Of a DNA stretch of 64,000 nt, positions 54,772-64,000 are shown in pieces. The position numbers and the translations under genes are program-made. This DNA is from Verrucomicrobia bacterium SCGC AAA164-M04. GTDB taxonomy: Bacteria; Verrucomicrobiota; Verrucomicrobiae; Verrucomicrobiales; Akkermansiaceae. The stretch covers positions 1 to 64,000 of the forward strand of contig KB912157.1 of NCBI GenBank assembly GCA_000383735.1. The letters run 5' to 3'. The notes below the pieces were generated by a model. The model worked only from the letters and a program-made list of their open reading frames with translations. It had not been told where the DNA came from and ran no database searches. Position 1 is the stretch's first letter; every line of letters begins with the position of its first letter.

Positions 54772-55842
54772 CTATAGGAAGCGAGTAAATTCCTGAACTG
54801 TCTCCTCATTGAGTTGGTTCACCATGGCGATAGCTAGCTCTACCATGGCATGATAATCAGCGGCGCAGATGATCGCGTTATGGGAATGAATATATCTTGC
54901 TGGTGTTCCTAGAACGACACTGGGAATTCCTTCGTTAGCTAAGGTGAACGAGCCTGCGTCTGTCCCACCACTCGAACGAACGGTAACTTGATGTGAAATC
55001 CCCTCGCGATGGGCAGTCTCAATGGCAAACCGAGCTAAGCGTGGGTTCATGATCGCGCTAGGATCGTGTAGGCGAATCTGTACACCCTTTCCTAGGATAC
55101 CTTGGGACTCACCGAGAGGCATTCCTGGCGTATCATCGGCTGGAGGCCCTTCTAAGACAATTGCTACATCTGGAGTAGCTATGTTTGCGAGGGTCTTTGC
55201 CCCCCTAAGTCCGAGCTCCTCCTGAACGGAACCTGCGCTGATCAACTGGCACCCCGAAGCTTCGGCAGATTGCCCTACCTGAATTGCTCCTGCCATTCCG
55301 ACCCGATTATCAAAAGCTTTCGTCATATACCAATCTGCCTGATGCATCGGTGTCCATGGGCTCCATGGCGCAATAGGATCCCCAAGCTGGATCCCCCAAT
55401 CTTCCACTTCAGCTCGGGATCGAGCCCCGATATCAACGAACATATTGGGCACCCCGATCACCCGATTTCGCTCTGCTTCCCCTAAAAAATGTGGGGGTTT
55501 AGATGCGATCGTTCCGATGATCTTAATACCCTCATGGTTCCTGACTTCAACTCGCTGAGATAAAAGCGTGTGTCCCCACCAACCTCCAACGGTCACCATT
55601 TTTAAATAGCCATTCGGAAGAATGTTTTGAACTCGGAACCCAACTTCGTCCATGTGCCCCTCTACCATCACTTTTGGCCCAGCAGAATCTCGGATGCAAT
55701 AAACCGAGCCATTCTTGTCAGCTCCGAACTCACCGTGGCCATCCAGCTCATCAAGAAAAATTTTCCTAACTTCATCTTCGTAGCCAGGAACACTGTGAGC
55801 TTGGGTGAGAGATTCGAGTAGTTGGAGACCCTTAGTTTGCAT
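54772..55842 (-). CDS. M42-family aminopeptidase (glutamyl/deblocking-type)
   Basis: ATG 55842 gives ~356 residues; the frame upstream to 55947 is unlikely to be coding. Co-catalytic metal ligands are visible in order: VEGHMDEVGF (His, Asp), KAFDNRVGMAGAI (Asp), SVQEELGLRGAK (Glu-Glu), DVAIVLEGPPADD (Asp/Glu) and THSHNAIICAADYH at the end (His), here as YIHSHNAII. The size is normal for M42. It trims N-terminal residues from peptides in the cytosol. Convergent with the HrgA-like gene. Confidence 0.9.
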   Translation of the reverse strand: MQTKGLQLLESLTQAHSVPGYEDEVRKIFLDELDGHGEFGADKNGSVYCIRDSAGPKVMVEGHMDEVGFRVQNILPNGYLKMVTVGGWWGHTLLSQRVEVRNHEGIKIIGTIASKPPHFLGEAERNRVIGVPNMFVDIGARSRAEVEDWGIQLGDPIAPWSPWTPMHQADWYMTKAFDNRVGMAGAIQVGQSAEASGCQLISAGSVQEELGLRGAKTLANIATPDVAIVLEGPPADDTPGMPLGESQGILGKGVQIRLHDPSAIMNPRLARFAIETAHREGISHQVTVRSSGGTDAGSFTLANEGIPSVVLGTPARYIHSHNAIICAADYHAMVELAIAMVNQLNEETVQEFTRFL

Positions 55843-55917
55843 GGATTTCAGTATCAAAAATGACCTGATAATTAAACCTGAAATCTCACTAGCTTTCTTC
55901 CCTACAGAGGTAGGTAA

Positions 55918-56341
55918 GCACAACCAAGATGTCTTGACTCTATTCAATTTCTGTCAACCCAATCTAAACAGAGAAAAAATTCAGTCAGTGCGATTGGCGC
56001 GAACATTCTTTATTTTTTGATGGTAATACTCGGATTTCTATTTCTCATACTTCCAGGGATAATTCTGGCTATTCGGTTTAGTTTTTTCCAGCAGGCGATC
56101 GTTGAAAAAAAGTTTGGGGCCGATTGAATCTTTAAACTACAGCTGGAATTTAACCCGTGGAAACGGCCTTAGTTTCTTTGGCTTAGGTATTCTTTCCTTC
56201 TTTGTTCTTTTAGCAGGTGGATTGGCGTTACTTTTTGGATTGTTGTGGGCGATTCCAACATGGTGGCTCTCAATTTTAACTGCATTCCGATTCCTACATT
56301 GTGGGGAAAATACCGTAGGGGTCTCTCCTCGAGAGCAATAA
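55918..56341 (+). pseudogene. Remnant of a DUF975/YciC-like membrane protein
   Basis: No complete gene fits between the M42 and typA genes. Two abutting plus-strand frames together spell the C-terminal half of a multi-helix membrane protein: the first (open from 55918, ATG at 56020) gives LMVILGFLFLILPGIILAIRFSFFQQAIVEKKFG and stops at 56125-56127; the second resumes PIESLNYSWNLTRGNG and LLWAIPTWWLSILTAFRFL. One base too many in the A7 (56105-56111) or G4 (56116-56119) run joins the frames. The N-terminal half of the family is absent. This looks like a decayed gene; a frameshift by error would not explain the missing half. Confidence 0.65.
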
Positions 56342-56457
56342 GCGCCCGAAAATGATTTTCGCTTCAATCGAGCGATTTCTTGCTATTACCATGTTTCTGA
56401 GGCAAGGAGCGCACGTGAGCCTCACCAAGGCCCGGCATAATTTCATCCGCCACCACC

Positions 56458-58284
56458 ATGTCTCAGTTTCGTAATCTAGCAATCATAGCCCACGTTGACC
56501 ACGGTAAAACCACCCTTGTCGATGAACTTTTAAAAGCCGGTGGCGCATACCGAGAAAACCAAGCCGTCACCGAACGCGCGATGGATTCAATGGATTTAGA
56601 GCGGGAAAAAGGAATTACAATCAAAGCGAAAAACACCGCCGTTCACTGGGGCAATCATATCATTAATATTGTCGACACCCCGGGCCACGCTGACTTCGGC
56701 GGCGAAGTTGAGCGAGTTATGAAAATGGTCGATGGTGTTATTCTCGTTGTCGACGCCTTCGGTGGCCCTCAGGCCCAGACTCGTTTTGTTCTTCGAAAGG
56801 CTCTGCAGGAGGGGCTGAAGCCCATCATCGTCGTCAATAAGATCGACAGGCCCAACTCAGACCCACTTGGAGTCCATGATCAGGTCCTTGAACTCTTTCT
56901 CGAACTTGAAGCGACGGATGATCAGTTCAACGCCCCAACCCTTTATGGGTCCGCTAAAAACGGGTTCTTTTCTAATTCACATGATGCTACCGAGGGCGAT
57001 TGTATACCCCTTCTCGAAGCGATCATCGAAAATATCCCGGCTCCAAAAGTTCTGGCAGATGAAAACTTCAAAATGTTGGTCTCCAACATCGACTGGGATG
57101 ACTACGTTGGCCGAATTGCGATCGGTAAAGTTCTCTCTGGATCAATCAGAAAAGGTGACAACGTTTTCCGCTTTCTTAAAGACGGAACAAAGGTGCGCTC
57201 TAAGATTGGTAAGGTTTTTGAATACACGAATCTCGGTATCCAAGAAGTTTCCGATGGGGTCGCTGGAAATATCGTGGGAATCGCAGGATTCGAAGATGCC
57301 GATATCGGCGAAACTCTCGCAGCTCAAGAGGAAGCCGAGCCCCTTCCTCCAGTTAATATTGACCCTCCCTCGGTCCAAATGCAGTTTTCTATTAACGATG
57401 GTCCTTTTGCCGGCAGAGACGGTAAGCACGTGCAATCCCGGGTGATACGTGACCGGCTTTATCGTGAAATGAAAACTAATGTTTCTATCCATGTCGAAGA
57501 TTCGGAGATGGCTGGGGTATTTAACGTTTCGGCTCGCGGCGCAATGCAAATTGCGGTTCTCGTTGAAACAATGAGGCGTGAAGGGTTTGAAATTCTCGTT
57601 TCTCGACCGACTGTAATCATCAAGCGCGATGAAAATGATAAACGTCTTGAGCCATGGGAGATCCTTTATCTAGAACTCCCCTCAGAATATGCCAATCCTC
57701 TCCTTAAGATCCTTAATGATCGCAAAGGGATGCTTCAGGACATGACGACTAACGATGCATCTGGTCGGACGTTGATCACGGCAAGTATTCCCACCCGCGG
57801 GATCATTGGCCTCGAGTTTGAGCTCGTAAATATCACGTCTGGGCATGGGATAATGTCCCACCTTTTCGATGAATATAAGGGGTGGGCCGGAGCTATCCAA
57901 ACCCGCCAGGCTGGAACTCTCGTTTCGATGGATACGGGCCCGGCTACCGCTTATTCGCTTCTCGCGCTTGAAGGTCGAGGCACCCTCTTCGTTAACCCGA
58001 CCGAGGAGGTTTACACTGGTATGATTATTGGTGAAAACTCTCGAGCCGACGATCTTCCGGTAAATCCAGTCAAGGCAAAGAAGCTCGATAATATTCGTTC
58101 GGCAACTAAGGAGAACACAGCGAAGCTTGCTCCTGCCCTAAAATTCTCACTTGAGCGTGCTATTGAGTATATCGACCCTGACGAGCTCGTTGAAGCGACT
58201 CCAAACTTCCTTCGCCTCCGTAAGCGTATCCTCGATCCCAACGAGCGGAAACGGGCAAACAAGGCTGCGAAAATGGACTCCTAA
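56458..58284 (+). CDS. typA: Ribosome-associated GTPase TypA/BipA
   Basis: A 608-residue translational GTPase. G1 is [15 protein letters not shown], with G2/G3 in [17 protein letters not shown] and [16 protein letters not shown], and G4 is [12 protein letters not shown]. Domain II and the EF-G-like domains III/V follow, then the BipA-specific C-terminal domain ([52 protein letters not shown]). It acts in 50S assembly and stress growth. Single gene. Confidence 0.96.
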   Translation: MSQFRNLAIIAHVDHGKTTLVDELLKAGGAYRENQAVTERAMDSMDLEREKGITIKAKNTAVHWGNHIINIVDTPGHADFGGEVERVMKMVDGVILVVDAFGGPQAQTRFVLRKALQEGLKPIIVVNKIDRPNSDPLGVHDQVLELFLELEATDDQFNAPTLYGSAKNGFFSNSHDATEGDCIPLLEAIIENIPAPKVLADENFKMLVSNIDWDDYVGRIAIGKVLSGSIRKGDNVFRFLKDGTKVRSKIGKVFEYTNLGIQEVSDGVAGNIVGIAGFEDADIGETLAAQEEAEPLPPVNIDPPSVQMQFSINDGPFAGRDGKHVQSRVIRDRLYREMKTNVSIHVEDSEMAGVFNVSARGAMQIAVLVETMRREGFEILVSRPTVIIKRDENDKRLEPWEILYLELPSEYANPLLKILNDRKGMLQDMTTNDASGRTLITASIPTRGIIGLEFELVNITSGHGIMSHLFDEYKGWAGAIQTRQAGTLVSMDTGPATAYSLLALEGRGTLFVNPTEEVYTGMIIGENSRADDLPVNPVKAKKLDNIRSATKENTAKLAPALKFSLERAIEYIDPDELVEATPNFLRLRKRILDPNERKRANKAAKMDS

Positions 58285-58393
58285 CAGTTCCCTGCAGAAT
58301 GATACTGACCAAGCGACATCGCCAGATTACCTGATACCTATCCTAGAGGAGAAGTTGAAAGGCTAAGCTCTGAACTAGAAGATATCAACCTCG

Positions 58394-59317
58394 TCACTCT
58401 TCCTCGCGGGGCCGTAGAATTAGAATTGATCGAAAGGCATCTTGCCTGATCCAGCGGATCGTTTCCTTATTGTTAGTGGGAAAAAAATTATCCATGACAC
58501 CAACTAACTTCACATCATCAATTTCGTAATAGCCTACCCCAGCCACTTCGTGGGGCCATGAGAGTTGGGGTTTGTGGGCTACGCGGACCAGGCATGACAG
58601 TAAGGCTGGTCGCGAATTGTCAATTTCCCTCTTGAAAAGAGGGAAGGTGAACCTGCCAAACCCAATTCGGATCGGTAAATTATAAGTCACGGTTTCAGCT
58701 TTCAATACTTCCAGAAGTTCACTCGGATAAGCTCCAGCCAAAGCCATTTGATTTGTCGTAAAACCATCAATATCGGGGAATGGCGTCATTTTAAGTTTGC
58801 TGCGCAGACGTAACACGAGGTCTTTTGGCGAGTTTTTACCGTGACCGGCCCAACTAGGGTATTTCTGACTAGCCCAATATGAAACCACACTGGCTGCGGC
58901 GGTTGGAACGCAGCCCGAAGCTATTGGTTTTAGGTCCTTACCCACAATCGGGAACTGTTGGAAAGATGGAACACCACTAATCGCCTGTCCCGCCCCCCCC
59001 TTCATTTCAAACTTGTCATCAAGGGAAAATTCAACGAGCCGCCCCTTGCCAATACTATCCCACATTAGATGCCCCGACGCCCCATTCGGACCTGAAATTA
59101 AAGCAAACCACACTGGCGGGAGATTCAATGGTTGATGAAGATCAGGCTTCTCGGAAATGAGGCGGATGTTTTTTAAGGTCGCTGACTTCCAAGCTTTCGC
59201 CCAAGGCTGGCTGACAATTTCCCTCAAAATGGAAAGTCCTCGATCACGTAGTTTGGGAGTGGCACCTGCGAGCTGAATGGTGACTATTAAAAAATAGAAC
59301 AAGGTTCTTACTTTCAT
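58394..59317 (-). CDS. C39-like (papain-fold) secreted cysteine peptidase-like protein
   Basis: A 307-residue secreted protein (signal TLFYFLIVTIQLAGATP; ATG 59317, with GTG 59320 also possible). The catalytic-type segment ASGCVPTAAASVVSYW places a Cys before a helix as in C39/transglutaminase-like peptidases, and the C-terminal WPHEVAGVGYYEIDD carries a His followed by VMDNFF (Asp/Asn). The three residues are in the right order but overall similarity is low. The gene starts three to six bases from the TIM-barrel gene's stop, so the two are cotranscribed. Confidence 0.55.
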   Translation of the reverse strand: MKVRTLFYFLIVTIQLAGATPKLRDRGLSILREIVSQPWAKAWKSATLKNIRLISEKPDLHQPLNLPPVWFALISGPNGASGHLMWDSIGKGRLVEFSLDDKFEMKGGAGQAISGVPSFQQFPIVGKDLKPIASGCVPTAAASVVSYWASQKYPSWAGHGKNSPKDLVLRLRSKLKMTPFPDIDGFTTNQMALAGAYPSELLEVLKAETVTYNLPIRIGFGRFTFPLFKREIDNSRPALLSCLVRVAHKPQLSWPHEVAGVGYYEIDDVKLVGVMDNFFPTNNKETIRWIRQDAFRSILILRPREEE

Positions 59318-59320
59318 CAC

Positions 59321-60202
59321 TTACCCTAAGTTTCGTAGTGTCTTCTCAATTAGTTTTTTGGTTCTAAGGACACCAGAGACGGGATCTGCAGCACCTTCAA
59401 ATTCAATTCCAATAAACCCTTTAAAGCCCCCCTGTTTTAAAATCTTAAGCATCCGTGCGAAATCAGTATGGGCTGCCTCACCGTCTGAATTAATCTTATG
59501 AACTTTTGCGCAGATTGCTTTGGCCCATGGCAACATATCTTTAACACCTTGATATTTGTCGTAGTCTTTGAAATTTCCAAAGTCTGGCAAGGTTCCGCAA
59601 TTTTCTCGCTTTACCAAACTCATAACCTCCTTCACCCAATCACCCCTGCTCGACCAATTTCCATGATTCTCAACAATCGCATTCACTTTCATGGGTCCGA
59701 GTATTTCACAAAGTTGATTGAGTCCATCGACCGCTTGTTTCTTTACCTCTGCCCGATTACCCTTTGAACGGCAATCTACCCGGATTGAATGACAGCCCAG
59801 CGACTTTGCGAACTCACCCCAGCGTGCAAGATATGCAGCTGCCTTTTTTCGCTCCTGAGCTTCAGCTGAATCTAGAGCTAAGTCCGAGCGGCACAGAATC
59901 AGCTGGTTCTCAACTCCAAGACCACTACAACGGCTTTTAAGCTCTGAAAGAAATTCCTTGGAACCTAACTTTTCTTCAAAGAAACCGTTAAAATACTCGA
60001 GAGCTTTGATCTTTGTCTTTTTAACTGCGAACTTTGGGTAGTTTAGAGGATCAAGCTTCTTTGATCGGAACATACGATTGAAAGAATATTGCTGCAAAGA
60101 AATTTGGAGCCAAGGTGTCGTGCTTCCTTCAGCCCTCGAAAAGGAAGCTGGAATGATGGTGGCGAGAAACGAGCGTCTAGAAGTTGAACTTTTTACAGTC
60201 AT
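59321..60202 (-). CDS. Tat-exported sugar phosphate isomerase/epimerase-like protein
   Basis: ATG 60202 gives 293 residues. The N-terminus SRRSFLATIIPASFSRAEG is a twin-arginine signal (S-R-R-x-F-L). The body is a TIM barrel with IVENHGNWSSRGDWV, TLPDFGNFKDYDKYQG, CAKVHKINSDGEAAHTDF and GFIGIEFEGAADP supplying metal-ligand-type residues at strand ends. Exported folded TIM-barrel proteins of this class are a feature of PVC bacteria. It is directly upstream of the C39-like gene. Confidence 0.8.
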   Translation of the reverse strand: MTVKSSTSRRSFLATIIPASFSRAEGSTTPWLQISLQQYSFNRMFRSKKLDPLNYPKFAVKKTKIKALEYFNGFFEEKLGSKEFLSELKSRCSGLGVENQLILCRSDLALDSAEAQERKKAAAYLARWGEFAKSLGCHSIRVDCRSKGNRAEVKKQAVDGLNQLCEILGPMKVNAIVENHGNWSSRGDWVKEVMSLVKRENCGTLPDFGNFKDYDKYQGVKDMLPWAKAICAKVHKINSDGEAAHTDFARMLKILKQGGFKGFIGIEFEGAADPVSGVLRTKKLIEKTLRNLG

Positions 60203-60327
60203 ACCTTTAAAATTACTAGATTGAGAATAGTTCTTGAAAATCATCCAGCCAAGGATCTTTTAGACGGTTTAATTATAGACGATTTGCACCCTCACGTTTG
60301 AAGATGATAAGAAGCGGGAAAGGCGCG

Positions 60328-60371
60328 CAAAAAAAAAAGAAAGGAAGCCCTGGATCAGGCCCTCCTTTCTT
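60328..60371 (-). terminator. Terminator after the CotH/LTD gene
   Basis: On the minus strand AGAAAGGA with GCCTG pairs with CAGG and TCCTTTCT around ATC, followed by ten T (A at 60329-60338 on the plus strand). It is strong and lies 30 bases past the stop of the large surface-protein gene. Confidence 0.9.
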
Positions 60372-60399
60372 AACTTACCCGAGGTTCTAACTGCGCGAA

Positions 60400-63300
60400 C
60401 TACCTTTGCTGGAACCTAAGCCGCATATAAATCTTTGTAGCGTCCGGAAGTGCGCTCTGGTAAGTGACCTCAGAGATATTTTCGTTAATTGATTCTTCAC
60501 TGACAAACGAGACCATCTCACCACTGCTCCAATTTTTAAGATCGGTAGAGATCTCCACGATGAAATTCACATCGCCAGCCGCGGTGTTCTTCGGAAAGGT
60601 GATCCGGAGATCTCCACCACCATCTACACGACTCCTGATGGCTGCCTGGCCCGACGAGCTGTCAGAATCAGCTGTTCCCATGGCGTATTCCGCGAACGCA
60701 GTAAGTCCGTCATTATCCAAATCTGCGTTAGGATCGCCGGCGAAAACAGTTTTATTCTCACCAATACCCGGTGTGCCGCCCTGACGGCCAGTTGACCAGC
60801 TTTCAGGAAGGTTGTGATCAGGTGCGCTGTTTGGGGAATTGAGCACGAGGCTAAATCCATCGCCGTCCGCAGCTTCGGGCCATGGTGATTTATCATTATA
60901 GGTGAACTCTTTGATCGGAGCTCCATCAATGCCAAGAATAAGAAGGCGCTCTCCGCTGTTGGACAACTTTGTCCCTTCTTGGAATTGACCAACAACAAAA
61001 CTATCAAGCGCCGAACCGTAGCGTGCTCTAAATGCGGCGGTATCACTAACAACGAGCACTCGGGCACCGGCAGCGAGTTGCATCCCAACCGGGAAGGTGA
61101 AACTCGCCCCCGCGTCGAAAGTAACTCCTGATAAATCGATAGCAGTATCGCTAATGTTAACGAACTCAATAAATTCGAACAGATCCTGATCGTCATATCC
61201 GGCAGTTAGTTCTGCGGCCGAGGGCTCAGTTGGATGATACATGATCTCTGAAACCATTAAATTCGCACTGCTCGCTGGCGTGGTGCCAACCGCGTATGGG
61301 CTGATTGTTGGAGCACCCCAGAAATCGCCGTCACGCACACGCGCGATGACCACCTGACTTTCATTCAGCAATAAGGGGCTGGCCGCTACAGTTTCATTGA
61401 TGTCTAGTCCTGCTCGGATAAGGAAGTCTGATCCATTTAGGGAAGAGTTCATTGCATGAATCGCTAAAACATTAGCGCCGTTCCTAAATGCATCAAGATG
61501 GGCTGAAAGATCAATCTGCCGCCCTGCGACGACATTCCCATCCGAAGTGGACCCCGATGAAGTGCTGTTCCAAACAACTGGATCTGGCACATTAGCTGAT
61601 GCGATCTCAACGCCATTCAAGTAGGCAACAAACCCATCATCAGCTTGCACATTTAGTGTTCCTCCATTGACGGCACCTGCATTATTGAAGTCGAACTCCC
61701 AACGGAAATAGGCGCCACCATTAATGCCCTTAAGTTCATTGACAATATTAGTCGCTATCAATGGTTCCAATGTTCCGCCCGGGGATTCCCAACCTACCCC
61801 CGAGTTTGCCTGAGTCCAGCCAGAGGCATCAAAATTGGCTTGAGTCCAGGTTAATCCAAGCGAGTTATTGGTCGGAACTAGGTAGTCCACAGGTGCTTCC
61901 ATCGGTAATAAAGTAGAATCAATCGCTCCCCCGTCGAATCGTTTTGCAGTCGGTGATACTCCACCTCCGGAAGCTCTTGGGTCGCTGCCGTCGGTTGTGT
62001 AAAAAGCCTGCCCTTCTGGAAAGTTCATGATTAAACTTGTCCCAACTGGAACATTGCCACTCGCGACACTGAATTCCGGCTCAGCAGGAAATTGCGCATC
62101 AATCCATTCAGCCCGTGCTTTCAACCAACCCTTCATGTGAGTAATCTCACCGGTCCAGCCTCTGTCTCCCCCTGCGTATTGCCCGCCATTTGGTGCGACG
62201 TTCCACCTCGCGAAGTTACGATCTTGCGGAGAGGGTAAAGCCGCATTACTGCCTGAATTTACATTCAAGGGAAGAGCATATTTGTCGACCGTAGCATTAA
62301 GATTATCGATCGACATGACCGTCTTCCGAAGACTAAACCAGCGATCGATCCATCTCTGCATTACGTCTGGCCTAGAGCTTTGTTGGGTTGGAGGCCCTTG
62401 TGTGTTTCTACGATAGCCCATCACCTTTCCATAATAGGGGTAACGGCTATCATACCAGGTTCTACTCGAGTCCCCTGTTCCGTTCCACCCACGATTTGGA
62501 GTGCGATCACGCCCGTCCTCCGACCCCATATTACGATCGAAGTCCCAGATCGGCCCTCCCTGTAATTTCCCCCCACGCGGCTTATGCAAGAAGGCACTCA
62601 GACGCCCCCAGTCGACATTCATCGCAAAGTTGTTGAGCATGATGTGGTCTATGAAGGAATCGACGTTTATGTAATCGGAGAAATGTAAACCTGTCTCAGG
62701 ATTGATTCCATCCGTCGCGTCAAGTGCATCATCGGCTTCTTCTAGATACTTGGTGAGCCAAGCCGTCTGAGAACGGTTGATAAAGAAATCCTCTGGTCGG
62801 TTTCTATCGCTCGACCCACCCGGATAAACGTAGACAAAATTACCCATCCCTGAGGAAGAAAACGTGGGATTACCGCGATCTCGCTTGAAGATGTATCCAC
62901 CTGAAATGTCAGCATCAAATGGCGCCAAAGCCCCAGGCCCGCCATTTGTGAAATTATTCTCGATGATGGTTGGGTTCAGGCTGTCAACGTCGATTCGAGA
63001 TTCTCCTCGATCAAGTCTCTCGCCGAGAGTGTAGACTCCATAATAGTCATTGCCACCAACGTTATTTCGGAGGTTGTTCCAAAGCTCGACATGTTGGGTT
63101 CTCACCGCATACCGGCCGATCTGACGGCTAATATCGTAAATGAATGGATTCCGAATCAGCGCGCGGTCAAATTGGTAGAATGACCCTAAGATCCAGTCAT
63201 TATCCGCTCCAAATCCGAGCGGTTCAATATTCTTCTCCTCATAATCATTCTCGGTCCATGCCTCGACGGAAAAATGGTTCTTAGGCCATCCACCTGAACT

Positions 63301-64000
63301 TGACCCACGTTTACGGCTTCCCATGCGAGTTACGAGGTCGGGTGGGTTCAGCATCGATGAACGCATGACACCACCACCGATGTCCTTAGGCTCAAAGATC
63401 GCCATGATCATCGGTAATCGGCTCGTTGCTCCAGCAGAAGGGATGTTACCGTTCCCAAAGTTGTCGATGAGAATTGTCGGGAGGTTTGAGGTGAATTCAG
63501 CAGCGTCGCCTTCGAGTCTGAAATAGGCGTGGGTTTCGATAGGCCCTGGCAAGGCTCCTGAAAGAAACGCCCTGCTTCTTACTAAAGTATTGTCAGTAAT
63601 TGTCAGTGAATCGGTGTATTCTGGGGACTCAGCACCGAGATCGTTGGTTGGGATACTACCGTCCGTAGTGTAGCGGATGATCGCGTTAGGGCTTTCAGAT
63701 GTGAGTGCGACCTCGATTGATCCGGATGTGAACGTCCTCGTCGGGGTATCGACCGTGACATAGGCGGGCGCAAGTTTGCCTGGGCTATTAGGATTCCCAG
63801 GGGTGGGTTCCTCAAAAAAAGCCGGCACATCATCGCTGGCGGCATCCTTAGATACGACTGTTAGTTTGGGTAACAAAAGGAGATCAGATCCATTTGGTGA
63901 CGTGTTCATGACCTGGAAGGCTAGAATATTAGTCCCACTTACGAGCTTTCCTGTAAAATCGATTTCATAGGTGTCAGGAACCACTGCGAGACTATCGGTG
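60400..64000 (-). CDS. Large CotH/LTD surface protein (N-terminus beyond the window)
   Basis: An open frame of at least 1,199 residues runs off the right edge, so the start is missing. In order there are a beta-sandwich segment (YEIDFTGKLVSGTNILAFQVMN), a chitobiase-C-like repeat (SPNAIIRYTTDGSIP), a CotH kinase domain (HIMLNNFAMNVDWGRLSAFLHK; GPIWDFDRNMGSEDGRD), a second chitobiase-like repeat (FYTTDGSDPRAS) and a second beta-sandwich. A lamin-tail domain (SEIMYHPTEPSAAELTAGYDD; FEFIEFVNISDTAIDLSGVTF) and a calcium-loop-like DPNADLDNDGLTAFAEYAMGT close it. CotH domains phosphorylate proteins in some bacteria. The absence of a C-terminal PEP-CTERM-type anchor is notable. A strong terminator follows. 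Confidence 0.88.
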   Translation of the reverse strand, partial: TDSLAVVPDTYEIDFTGKLVSGTNILAFQVMNTSPNGSDLLLLPKLTVVSKDAASDDVPAFFEEPTPGNPNSPGKLAPAYVTVDTPTRTFTSGSIEVALTSESPNAIIRYTTDGSIPTNDLGAESPEYTDSLTITDNTLVRSRAFLSGALPGPIETHAYFRLEGDAAEFTSNLPTILIDNFGNGNIPSAGATSRLPMIMAIFEPKDIGGGVMRSSMLNPPDLVTRMGSRKRGSSSGGWPKNHFSVEAWTENDYEEKNIEPLGFGADNDWILGSFYQFDRALIRNPFIYDISRQIGRYAVRTQHVELWNNLRNNVGGNDYYGVYTLGERLDRGESRIDVDSLNPTIIENNFTNGGPGALAPFDADISGGYIFKRDRGNPTFSSSGMGNFVYVYPGGSSDRNRPEDFFINRSQTAWLTKYLEEADDALDATDGINPETGLHFSDYINVDSFIDHIMLNNFAMNVDWGRLSAFLHKPRGGKLQGGPIWDFDRNMGSEDGRDRTPNRGWNGTGDSSRTWYDSRYPYYGKVMGYRRNTQGPPTQQSSRPDVMQRWIDRWFSLRKTVMSIDNLNATVDKYALPLNVNSGSNAALPSPQDRNFARWNVAPNGGQYAGGDRGWTGEITHMKGWLKARAEWIDAQFPAEPEFSVASGNVPVGTSLIMNFPEGQAFYTTDGSDPRASGGGVSPTAKRFDGGAIDSTLLPMEAPVDYLVPTNNSLGLTWTQANFDASGWTQANSGVGWESPGGTLEPLIATNIVNELKGINGGAYFRWEFDFNNAGAVNGGTLNVQADDGFVAYLNGVEIASANVPDPVVWNSTSSGSTSDGNVVAGRQIDLSAHLDAFRNGANVLAIHAMNSSLNGSDFLIRAGLDINETVAASPLLLNESQVVIARVRDGDFWGAPTISPYAVGTTPASSANLMVSEIMYHPTEPSAAELTAGYDDQDLFEFIEFVNISDTAIDLSGVTFDAGASFTFPVGMQLAAGARVLVVSDTAAFRARYGSALDSFVVGQFQEGTKLSNSGERLLILGIDGAPIKEFTYNDKSPWPEAADGDGFSLVLNSPNSAPDHNLPESWSTGRQGGTPGIGENKTVFAGDPNADLDNDGLTAFAEYAMGTADSDSSSGQAAIRSRVDGGGDLRITFPKNTAAGDVNFIVEISTDLKNWSSGEMVSFVSEESINENISEVTYQSALPDATKIYMRLRFQQR

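Noticed and set aside
56867..57445. 192-codon open frame inside typA
   Set aside because: Out-of-frame shadow of a fully conserved GTPase.
58989..58996. C8 run in the C39-like gene as a possible frameshift
   Set aside because: Read on the minus strand the frame stays open across KGGAGQ and both flanks belong to one protein.
60624..61196. 190-codon open frame inside the CotH/LTD gene region
   Set aside because: It is on the same strand in another frame of a clearly coding protein and its translation is low-complexity serine/leucine noise.
1..64000. Insertion sequences, CRISPR arrays, integrases or phage genes
   Set aside because: No transposase, no evenly spaced direct repeats and no phage structural genes were found by reading both strands.

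Overview
The window looks like ordinary, gene-dense chromosome from a Gram-negative heterotroph, most likely a member of the Verrucomicrobiota (PVC superphylum). This is inferred from family content and not from a marker-gene tree. The supporting signs are several DUF1080 (3-keto-glycoside hydrolase-like) proteins, Gfo/Idh/MocA oxidoreductases and TIM-barrel epimerase-like proteins, a DUF6807 protein, a PA14/multiheme cytochrome c, and a very large CotH/lamin-tail surface protein ending in a D-x-D-x-D-G-L segment. lpxA, a LolA-like protein, an OmpA-domain protein and many lipobox proteins indicate an outer membrane. menA and menB indicate menaquinone respiration. I see no IS element, CRISPR array, integrase or prophage.

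Layout. 0-3.5 kb: tRNA-Ser, then a minus-strand run (Kv-type channel, menB, menA, STAS protein). 3.5-6.4 kb: convergent secreted solenoid protein and lipoprotein. 6.4-13.5 kb: a xylose-type operon on the minus strand (xylA, xylB, TIM-barrel epimerase-like, two Gfo/Idh/MocA oxidoreductases) with a divergent PAS-AraC regulator. 13.6-20.2 kb: SprT-like protein, M48 protease, and a minus-strand run of small membrane protein, frameshifted M20 peptidase, glnS and an MFS transporter. 20.2-26.3 kb: glycosyltransferase, DUF6807/TIM-barrel pair, M16 peptidase. 26.3-33.5 kb: cinA, rsfS, tRNA-Ala, DCC protein, radC-like, lpxA, 2-hydroxyacid dehydrogenase, PfkB sugar kinase, secreted S1-like protease. 33.5-39 kb: cbiX with a DR2241-type Fe-S protein, a lipoprotein, an RNA uracil methyltransferase, a eukaryotic-type hisA, a formylglycine-generating enzyme and rnpB. 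39-44.8 kb: DUF1080/beta-propeller protein, five-heme cytochrome c, and an SGNH hydrolase broken by an in-frame TAG. 45-52.8 kb: rpsB-tsf, a minus-strand run (OmpA-domain, HAD, LysE, DUF1080), then hom and lysC. 52.9-64 kb: LolA-like protein, HrgA/COG2958-like protein, M42 peptidase, a decayed DUF975-like membrane protein, typA, a C39-like protein with a Tat-exported TIM-barrel protein, and the CotH/LTD giant, which runs off the right edge.

Together the accessory genes describe polysaccharide or glycoside use: sugar uptake and isomerisation (xylA/xylB), oxidation to keto-sugars (Gfo/Idh/MocA), hydrolysis or epimerisation (DUF1080, TIM-barrel proteins), KDG-type phosphorylation, and a secreted redox layer with cytochromes. 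Three genes are interrupted: M20 by a G8 tract, SGNH by a nonsense codon, and the DUF975-like gene by an indel plus a lost 5' half. Each could be real decay or a sequence error. No single locus stands out as a clearly new defence or mobile system. The most unusual items are the xylose operon's oxidoreductase cargo, the HrgA-like protein with an apparently altered nuclease motif, the DUF1080/propeller-cytochrome pair, and a start-less 91-codon open frame directly behind the DCC gene.
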